Below are positions 1 through 8,245 of a stretch of 64,000 bases of DNA, piece after piece. The stretch covers positions 1 to 64,000 of the forward strand of contig QYQM01000061.1 of NCBI GenBank assembly GCA_007280905.1. Reading direction: 5' to 3'. Position 1 is the first letter of the stretch, and every line of letters starts with the position of its first letter. The notes below the pieces were generated by a model. The model did not search any database and was not told where the DNA came from. It saw only the letters and a list, made by a program, of their open reading frames with translations. Source of the stretch: Porphyromonadaceae bacterium (GTDB lineage: Bacteria > Bacteroidota > Bacteroidia > Bacteroidales > UBA12481). The position numbers were made by a program, and so were the translations under genes.

Positions 1-8
1 ATTAAATA

Positions 9-50
9 CCCTGCCCCCTCCCTGAACCAGGGAGGGGGCAGGGGGGTGGG
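9..50. repeat. G-rich perfect hairpin with a quadruplex-type motif
   Basis: Positions 9-24 pair perfectly with 28-43 (a 16 bp stem, 3 nt loop AAC). The G-rich strand carries four G runs (GGG, GGGGG, GGGGGG, GGG) within 21 nt, so it could also fold as a G-quadruplex. It lies just 3' of the decayed GNAT gene and may be part of a longer repeat cut by the window edge. It has no clean U-tract, so I do not call it a terminator. Confidence 0.6.
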
Positions 51-67
51 TACTTTTAAGGGCAGAT

Positions 68-671
68 TTACAACCCCTTCTCATATATCCGATACCGCCT
101 CAACGGCTTGGCATCCAACTTCACAATGGCGTTGTTCATCACATCATTATCTTCAAGCACATAATTGATTTCCATCCACAAATCCTTCGAGAAAAGTGAG
201 TCATACAGAGCCCTGTAAATCAGGCTGTCGATCCCTTTTCCATGGTATTCCGGGATCACCGCCAGGGCAAATACGCGATAGTATCGAAGTTTGGGCAATC
301 CAATCAGCAGTTTGAGCCAACCAAAGAGTAAAAGCCTTCCGTTCAGGTTTTTAAGTATGATATTTACATCCGGAAGTGCAATGATAAAGCCGATCGGCCG
401 CCCTTGCGAACAAGCCGATGGGCTCCTTCCAGAAATCGACCGCCAACGTGTCAATAAAAGCTGCGATCCGCCCGATAATCCTGTCGCCGTCTTCAAGCAG
501 GAACAATTGATATACCGTATGATCCAGCGTAGGATTCTTGACCCGGTTGAACTGGCCTTTCAACTCCATACGAAGGGGCGGAACCCACATCGGATCATTT
601 TTATAAAGGGAGTAGGGGAGATTGATGAATTTATTGAGGTCGGAGAGGGTGAGAACGGGACGGATGTTCAT
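68..671 (-). pseudogene. GNAT-type acetyltransferase remnant, deleted and frameshifted
   Basis: Two fragments of one gene lie in different frames. The 5' part (from an ATG at 671, MNIRPVLTL) has the family opening 'LPYSLYKNDPMWVPPL' and runs to about 410. The 3' part, from about 400 to the stop at 68, has 'GFIIALPDVNIILK' and a GNAT-like acetyl-CoA region around 'VIPEYHGKGI'. Members of this long GNAT family are usually about 370 residues; here only about 200 codons remain, so roughly 160 middle codons are missing and the frame changes at the join. The 5' end overlaps the upstream propeller gene by about 40 nt. I infer a non-functional remnant; the residual length and frame change are read directly from the sequence. 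Confidence 0.75.
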
Positions 672-1791
672 AGTTATCAATTGTATTGTCATTAATATCA
701 ATATGTTTTATTAATTCCACTAATGTTGAATTTTTGTTTATATCCTTATTGATTTCCAGTAAATAGGTTGCTTCAATCCCAAGAAACAGCACATTATCAT
801 TAAATGCTAACACCTGGAATTCACTGGAAAATTTATAAACTGATGACTGAGTATTAAGGTCATCAAATATCGAATTGCCAAATTTAACATTTCCGGATTT
901 TTTACAATATATTGCTATCCACCTGGCTCGTTGATAATAGATTGTCGCAATAATAAATTTATCAGATTCGGCTACCAGGTGCGCGATATAAGCAAAATTG
1001 TTTTTTTTCAATTCCTGGTTAAGAGCAATAACATCATGAAAATCTGTTTCCAGAATATCCTTCCTAATGTTGTGCTCAAGAAAGTCGAAATGGTATGCAA
1101 TTTCAAATCCGGTTCCGGAGATATGATAAACATTATTTATAAGAGATGCTCCAAAAGAAATGGTACCATTGAAGTTTGAGAAACCATTTATATCTCCCCA
1201 GGCATAATCCTTAAAGTCGAATAATATTTGATTTTCTAACAGATCCGCGGTGTATAAGGCAATCGCCCATTTTCCGTTCGGACGCATAATGTCTATATAG
1301 TATCCCTTTTCTGTTTTAATAAAGGAATTAATATAGTCGTTAATTTTGTGCTCATTTATAAAGTTTCCGCTACCGTCGTATTGTATAATTTTCTTCAAGC
1401 CCCTTGAATAAACTTCAATACAGGAGTCCTCAGAATTAACATAAAAATCTGTCGCCATGACATATTCTCCAGGTCCTTCTCCGATTTTGTCAATCGTGAG
1501 CACATGATCCCCCGCAGATCTGTCAAATGCGATTATTTTCTCCTGGCTATAACCGGATAAAAAGTAATATCTGTTGTTGGAGACTCTCGTTTTTTGAATC
1601 TGACCAAATAAGGATGTGGAGTTTGTTTCTAAGGGGGTGTAGGTAACCTGCGAGCATAGCTTTGATAAAGCGATAGTTCCCTGATATTTGCTGGTTTCTA
1701 TTATGATTCTGTTATCTGAAATGTTTTTTTTCGTACAACCCGAAAATAAAATAGCACAAATAACAAATGAGAAAAATTTTAAACTTTTCAC
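631..1791 (-). CDS. 6-bladed beta-propeller lipoprotein
   Basis: A predicted secreted lipoprotein of about 386 residues. The track starts at a TTG (1821), but the GTG at 1791 is preferred because it gives a clean signal peptide (MKSLKFFSFVICAILFSGC) with a lipobox Cys at about residue 19. The body has repeated beta-rich segments such as 'IGEGPGEYVMATDFYVN' typical of the Bacteroidota 6-bladed propeller family (DUF5128-like), which are usually outer-membrane-anchored and of unknown ligand. No catalytic motif is visible. It is the promoter-proximal neighbour of the GNAT remnant, which it overlaps. Family assignment is from the pattern only; the substrate is unknown. Confidence 0.65.
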   Translation of the reverse strand: MKSLKFFSFVICAILFSGCTKKNISDNRIIIETSKYQGTIALSKLCSQVTYTPLETNSTSLFGQIQKTRVSNNRYYFLSGYSQEKIIAFDRSAGDHVLTIDKIGEGPGEYVMATDFYVNSEDSCIEVYSRGLKKIIQYDGSGNFINEHKINDYINSFIKTEKGYYIDIMRPNGKWAIALYTADLLENQILFDFKDYAWGDINGFSNFNGTISFGASLINNVYHISGTGFEIAYHFDFLEHNIRKDILETDFHDVIALNQELKKNNFAYIAHLVAESDKFIIATIYYQRARWIAIYCKKSGNVKFGNSIFDDLNTQSSVYKFSSEFQVLAFNDNVLFLGIEATYLLEINKDINKNSTLVELIKHIDINDNTIDNYEHPSRSHPLRPQ

Positions 1792-1852
1792 AACACCTGA
1801 ATCTGTAATTTCAAAATTCAAAACTCTCCATTCGAATCTATAAATTCCACCT

Positions 1853-3196
1853 TTAAAAAGCCCATGGCCTCCTATGCTCTCTTGTGAAAAGCTTCATCGC
1901 TTCCGGATCGCCCGGAATGTTGCCGGCTGCCGGATCCCAGGTAACCTTCCGGCCGGTACGGATTGAAATATTACCCAGATGACTGATCGTATCTGAAAGG
2001 ATTGCTTCATCGAGCGGACATAATTCGGGTTTATTTCCTTTGATGGTATCGGTAAAGATTTTAACCAGCTGTGCGCCCTCGCCTCTGATCCAGCCATCGG
2101 CATTGGTGTCCTTGTTCAAAGCTTTGTGGATCTCCGGGTTGTCGGAACTGGCAGTGGACCTGCCCAGAGATATCCAACCTTTTGTGCCAAAGAAAGTAGT
2201 TCCGTTGTTGTCCCATTTGGGACGATACTTCATTACCAGCGGTTCAGCAATCTCATCGCTCATGAAATGTAATTTCAAACCATTGGCATATTCATAATTC
2301 ACGTCCCACGAATTGATCGTGTTCCAGATTCCCCCGGGAGCCCAGAAACCACCTGTGCCTTCGCAAGTATAGTTGCCGGTCATCTGATCTTTGATGCCAA
2401 ACGCCATAATATCCAGCGGATGAGCCCCCCATCCTGCAATAAAGCCCAGACTGTAATCGTAAATGAAATAGGAACTCTGCATATCAACCCGGGCCGGACA
2501 GTAAGGGTGAAAAGGGGCCGGACCGACAAACCGGTCGTAATCCAGTCCGGGAGGGACGGGCTCTTCAATGCATACCGGTGATTGAACCGGATTTACCCTC
2601 GGGCACCAAACGTCGACCCGCTCAACTTTGCCGATATCACCATGTTTGATCATTTCAACCGCCTGCTGCATAAACAGGTACGACCGCTGCTGAGTGCCGT
2701 AATTGAAAAGGACCTTGTTCTGCTTGCACTCTTTGGTGAGCCTTACAAAGTCGGGGTGACTTAATCCCAGAGGCTTGGCCACATGCAGATGCTTCCCGGC
2801 CTGCGCAGCCATTATAGCCAGTGGTATATGCCAATGATCAGGCGTTGTAATCGCCAATGCATCAATATCTTTTCGCTCCAGGATCCGTTCGATCTCATTG
2901 TATGCCTTCAGATCAGCCTGGATGTTTTTCTCCTGATAAGTCTTCTGCGCCAATCCCAGGGCATTTTCCCTCCGGGATTTAAACACATCACAAAAGGCTA
3001 CCGACCGGATCTGATCCGGCCACCGGAGAAAGTAAGAGGTCAATTCATCGGTACCCCGGCCACCCAAACCGACATGGCCGAAATTGATGCGGTCGTTGGC
3101 TCCCTTAACAGTAGAGCAACTGGTGAGGATCATCGGAGAAGTCGCTGCTGCAGCGGCGCCGATGGCTGTGGTTTTGAGGAAGGTTCTGCGTTTCAT
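1853..3196 (-). CDS. Tat-exported Gfo/Idh/MocA family oxidoreductase
   Basis: NAD(P)-dependent sugar oxidoreductase family, 447 residues. The N-terminus MKRRTFLKTTA is a twin-arginine signal followed by an Ala-rich h-region, so the folded, cofactor-loaded protein is likely exported. The Rossmann motif 'GHVGLGGRGTDE' is near residue 40. The usual EKP catalytic motif appears as 'HVAKPLGLSH', with Ala in place of Glu. The C-terminal alpha/beta domain includes 'GWGAHPLDIMAFG'. The start ATG at 3196 is directly preceded by CCGATAA/CCGACAA heptamer repeats. It lies downstream of a ThuA-like gene on the same strand. Substrate unknown; a glycoside or keto-sugar is inferred from the family and neighbours. 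Confidence 0.85.
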   Translation of the reverse strand: MKRRTFLKTTAIGAAAAATSPMILTSCSTVKGANDRINFGHVGLGGRGTDELTSYFLRWPDQIRSVAFCDVFKSRRENALGLAQKTYQEKNIQADLKAYNEIERILERKDIDALAITTPDHWHIPLAIMAAQAGKHLHVAKPLGLSHPDFVRLTKECKQNKVLFNYGTQQRSYLFMQQAVEMIKHGDIGKVERVDVWCPRVNPVQSPVCIEEPVPPGLDYDRFVGPAPFHPYCPARVDMQSSYFIYDYSLGFIAGWGAHPLDIMAFGIKDQMTGNYTCEGTGGFWAPGGIWNTINSWDVNYEYANGLKLHFMSDEIAEPLVMKYRPKWDNNGTTFFGTKGWISLGRSTASSDNPEIHKALNKDTNADGWIRGEGAQLVKIFTDTIKGNKPELCPLDEAILSDTISHLGNISIRTGRKVTWDPAAGNIPGDPEAMKLFTREHRRPWAF

Positions 3197-3197
3197 G

Positions 3198-3331
3198 GGT
3201 TATCGGTTATCAGTTGTCGGTTGTCGGTTGTGATTGTTGTGGTAGTTGTGATTGTTGTGGTAGTTGTGATTGTTGTGGTAGTTGTGATTGTTGTGTTTGT
3301 GCACGATCATAACCATCACAACCATCACAAC
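3198..3331. repeat. Start-codon-proximal short tandem repeat block
   Basis: In the sense of the downstream gene this reads as C/A-rich repeats. Several degenerate heptamers (CCGATAA/CCGACAA) abut the ATG at 3196, and further up are nearly four copies of an 18-mer seen on the + strand as TTGTGATTGTTGTGGTAG. The opposite sense (ACCATCACA twice) appears at 3311-3331, next to the stop of the upstream gene, so the block has weak internal complementarity. The block fills the whole 141 bp intergenic space and I see no promoter consensus in it. Confidence 0.8.
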
Positions 3332-3337
3332 TTCTTA

Positions 3338-4903
3338 TTACAATTTATCAATCTCATATTTAGTTAGCGGCTTGGCCGGCAAGTAAATCCGGTATTTCAA
3401 ATGTAGCACTTCTCCTTGTTTTAGTTTCATAGGCTCCTTGTAGAGGATGGCCGGACTGAAATAGTACATCGGGGTGGCGGGGTCATTGATGCAGTACCAG
3501 GGCGATGGATAACGCGGATTATCAGGATGATCGAAAATGATGACCTGTTCACGAAGTCCCTGTCCATTGTCAAATTCACAGGCTACCCACCGGATTCGGT
3601 CGCCATAAGCTACAGTTTCCTTCGATTCTGAGAAGTACCGGATATCCCGAAAATCCGTATTCAGCCGGATCGACATACCCGAATATCCGCCCCAGGATTG
3701 CCCGTCAGGCTCTCCCGGAATCGGGGTGCGATCCAGTAGCAGGTCCTTTAATGCGGTGAAGGTGAGGTCGTAATCAATCCAATAGCTCTTATCGGCCTTC
3801 GGTGCTGAAATGGTGATTCGCTGAACCTCCTTCATCACAGAGCTATCTTTTTTGTCCCAGGGATGGTAAATGATGTTTAAATGGATATGATAATCGCCCT
3901 GTTTGGACGAATCCACCTGAACGGATTGGATCTCTGTCATTCCCTCACTGACGTGTTTGGTGGGATCCCCGGTATATTCCCAGTAATTCAATCCATCGAT
4001 GAACTTCCATGAGAACCAGAGTCCCATGTGCCAGAGGTGATCCTGTGGCGATTCTGCGGTCAGCACTGTCCCATTTGGCGAGATCAGGGGATGGAAATGG
4101 GGCTTGCGGTCGGGACGGAAAATGTAGGTGCCAAATGTACCGGTAACCGATATTTCTATACCGCTTGTCCAGGTAGCTGCCCGAATGAGCAATTGCTGCA
4201 GATCCGGGTTGGATAGCACTTTCTCGTCATGACCCAGGATCGTGTAAAAGCTGCGGCCTTTCCCGTAATGATTGATCAGGATAGCCGGGTGTTTTGCTGC
4301 TTCAAGAGTACCGTCCGAACCTTTTTTTTGTGCCCAGCCCAGCGATGTTGCGGAAGGACAGATATCTGTATTCTCCCAGATTTCATCAGTAATTGTGAAA
4401 TCTTTCAACCCTTCCGTGATGGGATGTTTGGTATTCGAGAAATGCACCATTGCCTCGCCGATGCTTCCGTGTGCAGTATTCTTGCCCCATCTTCCGATCG
4501 CGATGGAATGATAGTCCTGCCATCCGTAAAACGAAGATCCGCCGGCATGCAGGAACAGGGCTCCGCCGCCCTCCTTTATAAATTGGGTAAAAGCCTGCTC
4601 TTTCGTTTGATCCCAGCGGGTGGAGGTATCCGGCCAGGTGTTCCAGTTGCTGACAACCAGTCTGAATTTCTGGTAATCAGCGTATTTTAAAGTATCCGGC
4701 CGGTTTGTGATGGCCACCGTAAACAATCCGGATTCCCCGAACATCTTCTTCAGAACGGGTGTCGTTTTTTGCCAGTTGTGGTTGTTTTGTCCCGACAGGA
4801 TCAGCATCGGAACGTACTCCTGTGCTTTTATTTCCAACGAAATCAGTAATCCTGATATCAGAATTGTGGTTAATCGGAGGAGGACAACTGCTATATTTCC
4901 CAT
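3338..4903 (-). CDS. ThuA-like plus PmoA-like (DUF6807) secreted protein
   Basis: About 521 residues from the ATG at 4903 (MGNIAVVLL); the track's extension to 5005 would overlap the upstream gene and is rejected. An N-terminal signal peptide or anchor of about 27 residues ends at 'EIKAQEY'. Residues about 30-250 match the ThuA-like glutamine-amidotransferase fold ('LILSGQNNHNW', 'GGGALFLHAGG', 'GHDEKVLSNPD'). The rest matches the PmoA/DUF6807 beta-rich family ('DHLWHMGLWFSWKFIDGLNYWEY'). Both families recur in Bacteroidota and Planctomycetota carbohydrate loci next to Gfo/Idh/MocA genes. It starts 16 nt after the upstream aminotransferase gene ends, so the two are probably co-transcribed. 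Biochemical role unproven. Confidence 0.8.
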   Translation of the reverse strand: MGNIAVVLLRLTTILISGLLISLEIKAQEYVPMLILSGQNNHNWQKTTPVLKKMFGESGLFTVAITNRPDTLKYADYQKFRLVVSNWNTWPDTSTRWDQTKEQAFTQFIKEGGGALFLHAGGSSFYGWQDYHSIAIGRWGKNTAHGSIGEAMVHFSNTKHPITEGLKDFTITDEIWENTDICPSATSLGWAQKKGSDGTLEAAKHPAILINHYGKGRSFYTILGHDEKVLSNPDLQQLLIRAATWTSGIEISVTGTFGTYIFRPDRKPHFHPLISPNGTVLTAESPQDHLWHMGLWFSWKFIDGLNYWEYTGDPTKHVSEGMTEIQSVQVDSSKQGDYHIHLNIIYHPWDKKDSSVMKEVQRITISAPKADKSYWIDYDLTFTALKDLLLDRTPIPGEPDGQSWGGYSGMSIRLNTDFRDIRYFSESKETVAYGDRIRWVACEFDNGQGLREQVIIFDHPDNPRYPSPWYCINDPATPMYYFSPAILYKEPMKLKQGEVLHLKYRIYLPAKPLTKYEIDKL

Positions 4904-4919
4904 TTTAGTTACCCGATCC

Positions 4920-6206
4920 TTAACCGGCAAACTCCAGCATTGCTTTGATAAACTGATCGAGTTCTGCGATCGTGGTATACACGCTCGGGGTGACCCGGAT
5001 TCCACTGACTTTTTCCCAGTTAATCGGGGTAGTCAGGATTTTATATTTTGTCATCAGGTACGACTGGAGCTCTTCGGGTTTTTTCCCATCGATGCTGAAA
5101 TTCCCCAATCCACAGGAATATTCAGGTTTCTGAGAAATGTTCAGTGTAACCTTTGGATGGGTCTTGATTGCATTCACCCAGTAATCTTTCAGATAGCGAA
5201 GACGGTGTTCCTTACGGGCCGGACCAATCATGTTGTAAAAATCGATGGCGGTGCTGATGGCCAGTTCAACGGCAAAGGGCCGCGTTCCGATGTTTTCAAA
5301 TTTCCGGATATCGGTGCTTTTAGGATCGGGAGCTGCCATCAGCGGCCATATCTTACCGATTTTATCAGCTTTTACATACAGAAAACCGGTCCCGAACGGG
5401 GCGAACAGCCATTTGTGAAGGCTGGTACCAAAATAATCGCACTCTAGGTCAGGAACTTTGAAAACCAGGTGGGCGAAAGAATGAGCCCCATCAACCATAA
5501 CCTCAACATTGCGGTCGTGAGCAGCCTGTGAAATTTTTTTAATCGGCAGAATCTGTCCGGTCCAGTTGATCACATGGGTTACATTGATCAGTTTCGTCCG
5601 GGAAGTAAATTGATCGGTATATGCTTTAATAATCAGGTCGTCATTTTCAACCGGCATCGGCAGGTCCACCCATTTCAGCACGATCCCGTCGCGCATCTCC
5701 CGTTGTTTCCAGGCATTCATCACGTTCGGGTAATCATATTTGCATAGTACCACCTCATCACCTTTCTCTAAAGGGAATCCGAAAATGATTTGGTCGAGTG
5801 CCTCGGTAGTATTCCTTAGAATGGCAATAGTGTCGGGTAAACATCCCGCGGTTGCCGCCAGTTTGCGGCGCATAGGCTCCCGCTCTTCGCCGAGGATTGT
5901 CCACATGTAATGAGCTGGTCCCTCATTGCTGACGCTTTGGTAATGGGCCACTTTGTCCTGCACAATCTTTGGCTGGGGACTTACCCCGCCGTTGTTGAGG
6001 TTAATCAGGTTCGGCGAAATCGTAAAAGCCTGTCGGATGAATTGCCAGAACTCTTCATCTGTGGCCAATTCTCCAGGTGTGATCGATTCAACCTCGCTTA
6101 ATTTTCGTTCGAATCCGGGCCCTATGGCCGATGCCATTGGTGCCAGTGCCACACCGCCGGCCACTCCCAGTGTCCGGTTGATGAATTCTCTGCGATTGGT
6201 TTTCAT
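4920..6206 (-). CDS. Tat-exported class V aminotransferase-like PLP enzyme
   Basis: 428 residues, similar to the isopenicillin-N-epimerase/cysteine desulfurase-like group of class V aminotransferases. The N-terminus MKTNRREFINRT followed by an Ala/Gly-rich stretch is a twin-arginine signal, unusual for a PLP enzyme but consistent with export of a folded cofactor protein. The PLP lysine is in 'GTSLHKWLFAPFGTGFLYV', and the phosphate/cofactor region includes 'MVDGAHSFAHL'. The gene heads a minus-strand run with the ThuA-like protein and Gfo/Idh/MocA oxidoreductase. The start codon is preceded within 40 nt by CCGATAA-type heptamers. Substrate unknown. Confidence 0.85.
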   Translation of the reverse strand: MKTNRREFINRTLGVAGGVALAPMASAIGPGFERKLSEVESITPGELATDEEFWQFIRQAFTISPNLINLNNGGVSPQPKIVQDKVAHYQSVSNEGPAHYMWTILGEEREPMRRKLAATAGCLPDTIAILRNTTEALDQIIFGFPLEKGDEVVLCKYDYPNVMNAWKQREMRDGIVLKWVDLPMPVENDDLIIKAYTDQFTSRTKLINVTHVINWTGQILPIKKISQAAHDRNVEVMVDGAHSFAHLVFKVPDLECDYFGTSLHKWLFAPFGTGFLYVKADKIGKIWPLMAAPDPKSTDIRKFENIGTRPFAVELAISTAIDFYNMIGPARKEHRLRYLKDYWVNAIKTHPKVTLNISQKPEYSCGLGNFSIDGKKPEELQSYLMTKYKILTTPINWEKVSGIRVTPSVYTTIAELDQFIKAMLEFAG

Positions 6207-6452
6207 AGTTATGGGTTGTCAGTTATCGGTTATCGGAAATAAGTCAATCATTTTTGAACTATAAAATTGGTTAAAAAAAACAACTTTAGAAAGGGTCACA
6301 CTGGGCCATTTTCCCTTTACACTTAATCCCAAACCGGTAACCTACAACCATCACCATCACCACAACCACAACCATCACCACAACCACAACCATCATAACC
6401 TGCAACCTGCAACCTGCAACTACCTTATCCCCGATACCCGATACCTGATATC
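6207..6452. repeat. Divergent intergenic region with two repeat blocks
   Basis: Next to the minus gene, 6210-6236 carries CCGATAAC/CTGACAAC heptamers in that gene's sense. Next to the plus gene at 6481, 6342-6452 carries, in plus sense, ACCATCACC/ACAACCACA nonamers, three CTGCAAC copies and CCGATACC copies. Each block is therefore C/A-rich in the sense of the gene it precedes, which would give unstructured leaders if transcribed. Between the blocks I see only ordinary AT-rich sequence. Confidence 0.7.
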
Positions 6453-6480
6453 ATCAAGCATAATTTCGTACTTTCAAACC

Positions 6481-7686
6481 ATGAAAAACCTCGCCTCCTT
6501 CCTGATCGCCACCCTGATATTTACCACCCTTCAGGGCCAGAATAACAAGACGAAATCCGCGGTCGAGAATGTAATCATCGTATATAAAACCCATTTTGAT
6601 ATCGGATATTCCTCGACAGTACACGATGTGGTTCATGAATATCACACCGAGATGGTCGACAGGGTACTGGTGGCGATCGGGAAGAACAGCCATCAGTCTA
6701 AGGAAAATCAGTTTGTGTGGACCGTTTCCGGCTGGCCGATGAAGCAGATGCTGTGGGAAGGTCAGGCCCCGGAACGCCGGCAAAAAATCGAGCAGGCAAT
6801 TCGCGACGGCAGCCTGGTGGTGAACATGGAGCATGGATTGCCGCTTATGTTCTGGTGGGAAGGTCCGGATGGCTCACGATTGCTCACACTGTATAACAAT
6901 AGTTACGGCAGCAACCCGTTACCACCCGACAACTGGCCCGAAGCCGGTTGGATCTGCCTGCCGTTCAAAATCGACAATCCCAAATTCCGCCTGGGTCGCC
7001 TGGGTGCCGATATGGATCCGGTTAAAGACTTCAAGGTGGACAACTCCAATTACCATATGTCGTGGATCAATACGGGTGTAGCCATATATGATGGCAACTC
7101 GGGCGCGGGAGTCGGACTTTGCCCGGAAGACTCTCCGGTGGTGAGTCTCGGAGTACCTGGTGAGTACCAGTTCGACAAACGCTATGAACCGTCGAAGTCC
7201 TATATTTATATCAATCTTTACAATAACCATTGGCGCACCAACTTTGCTGCCTGGATAGGTAATGGAGAGCGCATGAGCTCCCGTGTTCGTTTGTGGACCT
7301 ATGATCAATTCAACTCCGAATCCGCACTTTACACTCCGGCCATGGAAACCCGCGTTCCGCTGAAAGTGGGTCGGTCGAGAAGCAACCCAGGTACTCTGCC
7401 CGTTACTCAGTCGGGTATCACCCTCTCGCGCAAAGGAGTAGCACTCACCGCTTTCGGTCCCAATCCCGATGGCCCGGGAACCATCTTGCGCGTATGGGAA
7501 CAAGGCGGGATCACCGGAAATGTGGAAATCACGCTGCCCACGGGCTCAAAGTTTACCAGCGCCACACCGGTAAACCTGAGGGGGGAAAAGATCGGGGAGG
7601 CGGTGCGGATAAGAAACGGGAAGTTTTCAGTCAGCCTGAAAACTTATGCACCAGCCAGCTTCATTTTGGGGTTTTCATCCAATTAG
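6481..7686 (+). pseudogene. Internally deleted DUF5054/GH38-type glycosidase gene
   Basis: The frame is open for 401 codons but joins distant parts of a much larger protein. Residues 1-20 are a signal peptide; about 30-112 is the family start ('VIIVYKTHFDIGYS', 'FVWTVSGWPMKQML'). It then jumps to 'NMEHGLPLMFWWEGPDGSRLLTLYNN' and jumps again at 'PPDNWPEAGWICLPFK' into the C-terminal beta region. The segment holding the catalytic Asp motif (about '..TDVPGH..' in relatives) and several hundred other residues are absent. The second join falls on a shared 'NWP/WPE' word. Both joins are in frame. No catalytic activity is expected. It could be an assembly collapse rather than a true deletion. Confidence 0.65.
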
Positions 7687-7904
7687 TGATTAGTATATAA
7701 TTATTAAAAGCCGAAACCAATAGTAATCCAATAATATTAATATGGGAGATAAGGTCGTTTTGATGGCTGTCGGTTGTCGGCCCCCCGGAACTCCGTTTAG
7801 CGTCAAGGGGTCCCCGCTTTCGCGTGTATGATATACTCCGAGTGAAATTTAATGACACTTTTGCTGGATTTCGTTGGCAGCAATAAGTGTGGTATCGGAG
7901 AACG

Positions 7905-8128
7905 GCACACTCACACTCACACCCACACCCTCTTTTTTCCCCCATTTGAAACTTGTCATCCCCGCGGAGGCGGGGATCCCGTCGCTGACCACGAAATTTA
8001 GCAGGAGTATTTGAATTTAAAGAGCGACCGCAAGGGTCGCCCCTACAATAAAACCTCATCCCCCAATTGGGTGTGGGTGTGGGTGTGAGTGTGGGTGTGA
8101 GTGCACTTGTCATCCCCGCGGAGGTGGG
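7905..8128. repeat. Compound repeat: inverted CACACTC runs flanking REP-like palindromes
   Basis: Plus-strand CACACTCACACTCACACCCACACC at about 7906-7930 is the inverse of GGTGTGGGTGTGGGTGTGAGTG at about 8066-8105, so the two runs can pair. Between them is a REP-like unit (CTTGTCATCCCCGCGGAGGCGGGGATCCC, 7952-7980); a second, shorter copy (CTTGTCATCCCCGCGGAGGTGGGG) follows at 8106-8128. The same unit occurs at 24335 and, diverged, inside a gene at 32438. Confidence 0.75.
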
Positions 8129-8139
8129 GCGGCGACGCC

Positions 8140-8165
8140 GTAGAGACGCATATATGCGTCTCTAC
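8140..8165. repeat. Perfect 26 bp palindrome GTAGAGACG..CGTCTCTAC
   Basis: GTAGAGACGCATATATGCGTCTCTAC is a perfect palindrome about 80 nt upstream of the glycosidase pseudogene. A relative with the same flanks and a different centre (GGATGATCATCC) is at 14461-14488, so this is a dispersed family with conserved arms. It resembles a dispersed repeat rather than an operator. Confidence 0.75.
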
Positions 8166-8245
8166 AAAACGGAAATCTTCAAAATTCCACTAACTTTCAC
8201 CTTCAAAAACCCTCGTAAATGCTCATTCTTTTCAATTCTTATCAC

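Larger units (their letters stand above)
7687..8245. other. Gene-free 559 bp region rich in repeats
   Basis: There is no credible gene here. The track ORFs (such as the minus ORF with TPTLTPTPTP) are translations of repeats. The region contains GGTTGTCGG heptamers (about 7765), a CACACTCACACC hexamer run (7905-7931) and its inverted GTGTGGGTGTGAGT copy (8066-8105). It also has REP-like palindromes at 7952-7980 and 8106-8128, a GCGACC-GCAA-GGGTCGC hairpin at about 8023-8041, and a 26 bp perfect palindrome at 8140-8165. Confidence 0.7.

Noticed and set aside
3225-3300. Regular repeats as a CRISPR array
   Set aside because: The 18 bp units are contiguous without spacers of 30 nt and no cas genes are present.
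2783-3367. Plus-strand ORF with VVVVIVVVVIVVVV
   Set aside because: It is antisense to a clear oxidoreductase gene and its valine run is the translated tandem repeat.
7661-8113. Minus ORF with TPTLTPTPTP
   Set aside because: Translation of the CACACTC and REP repeats; no start context or homology signal.
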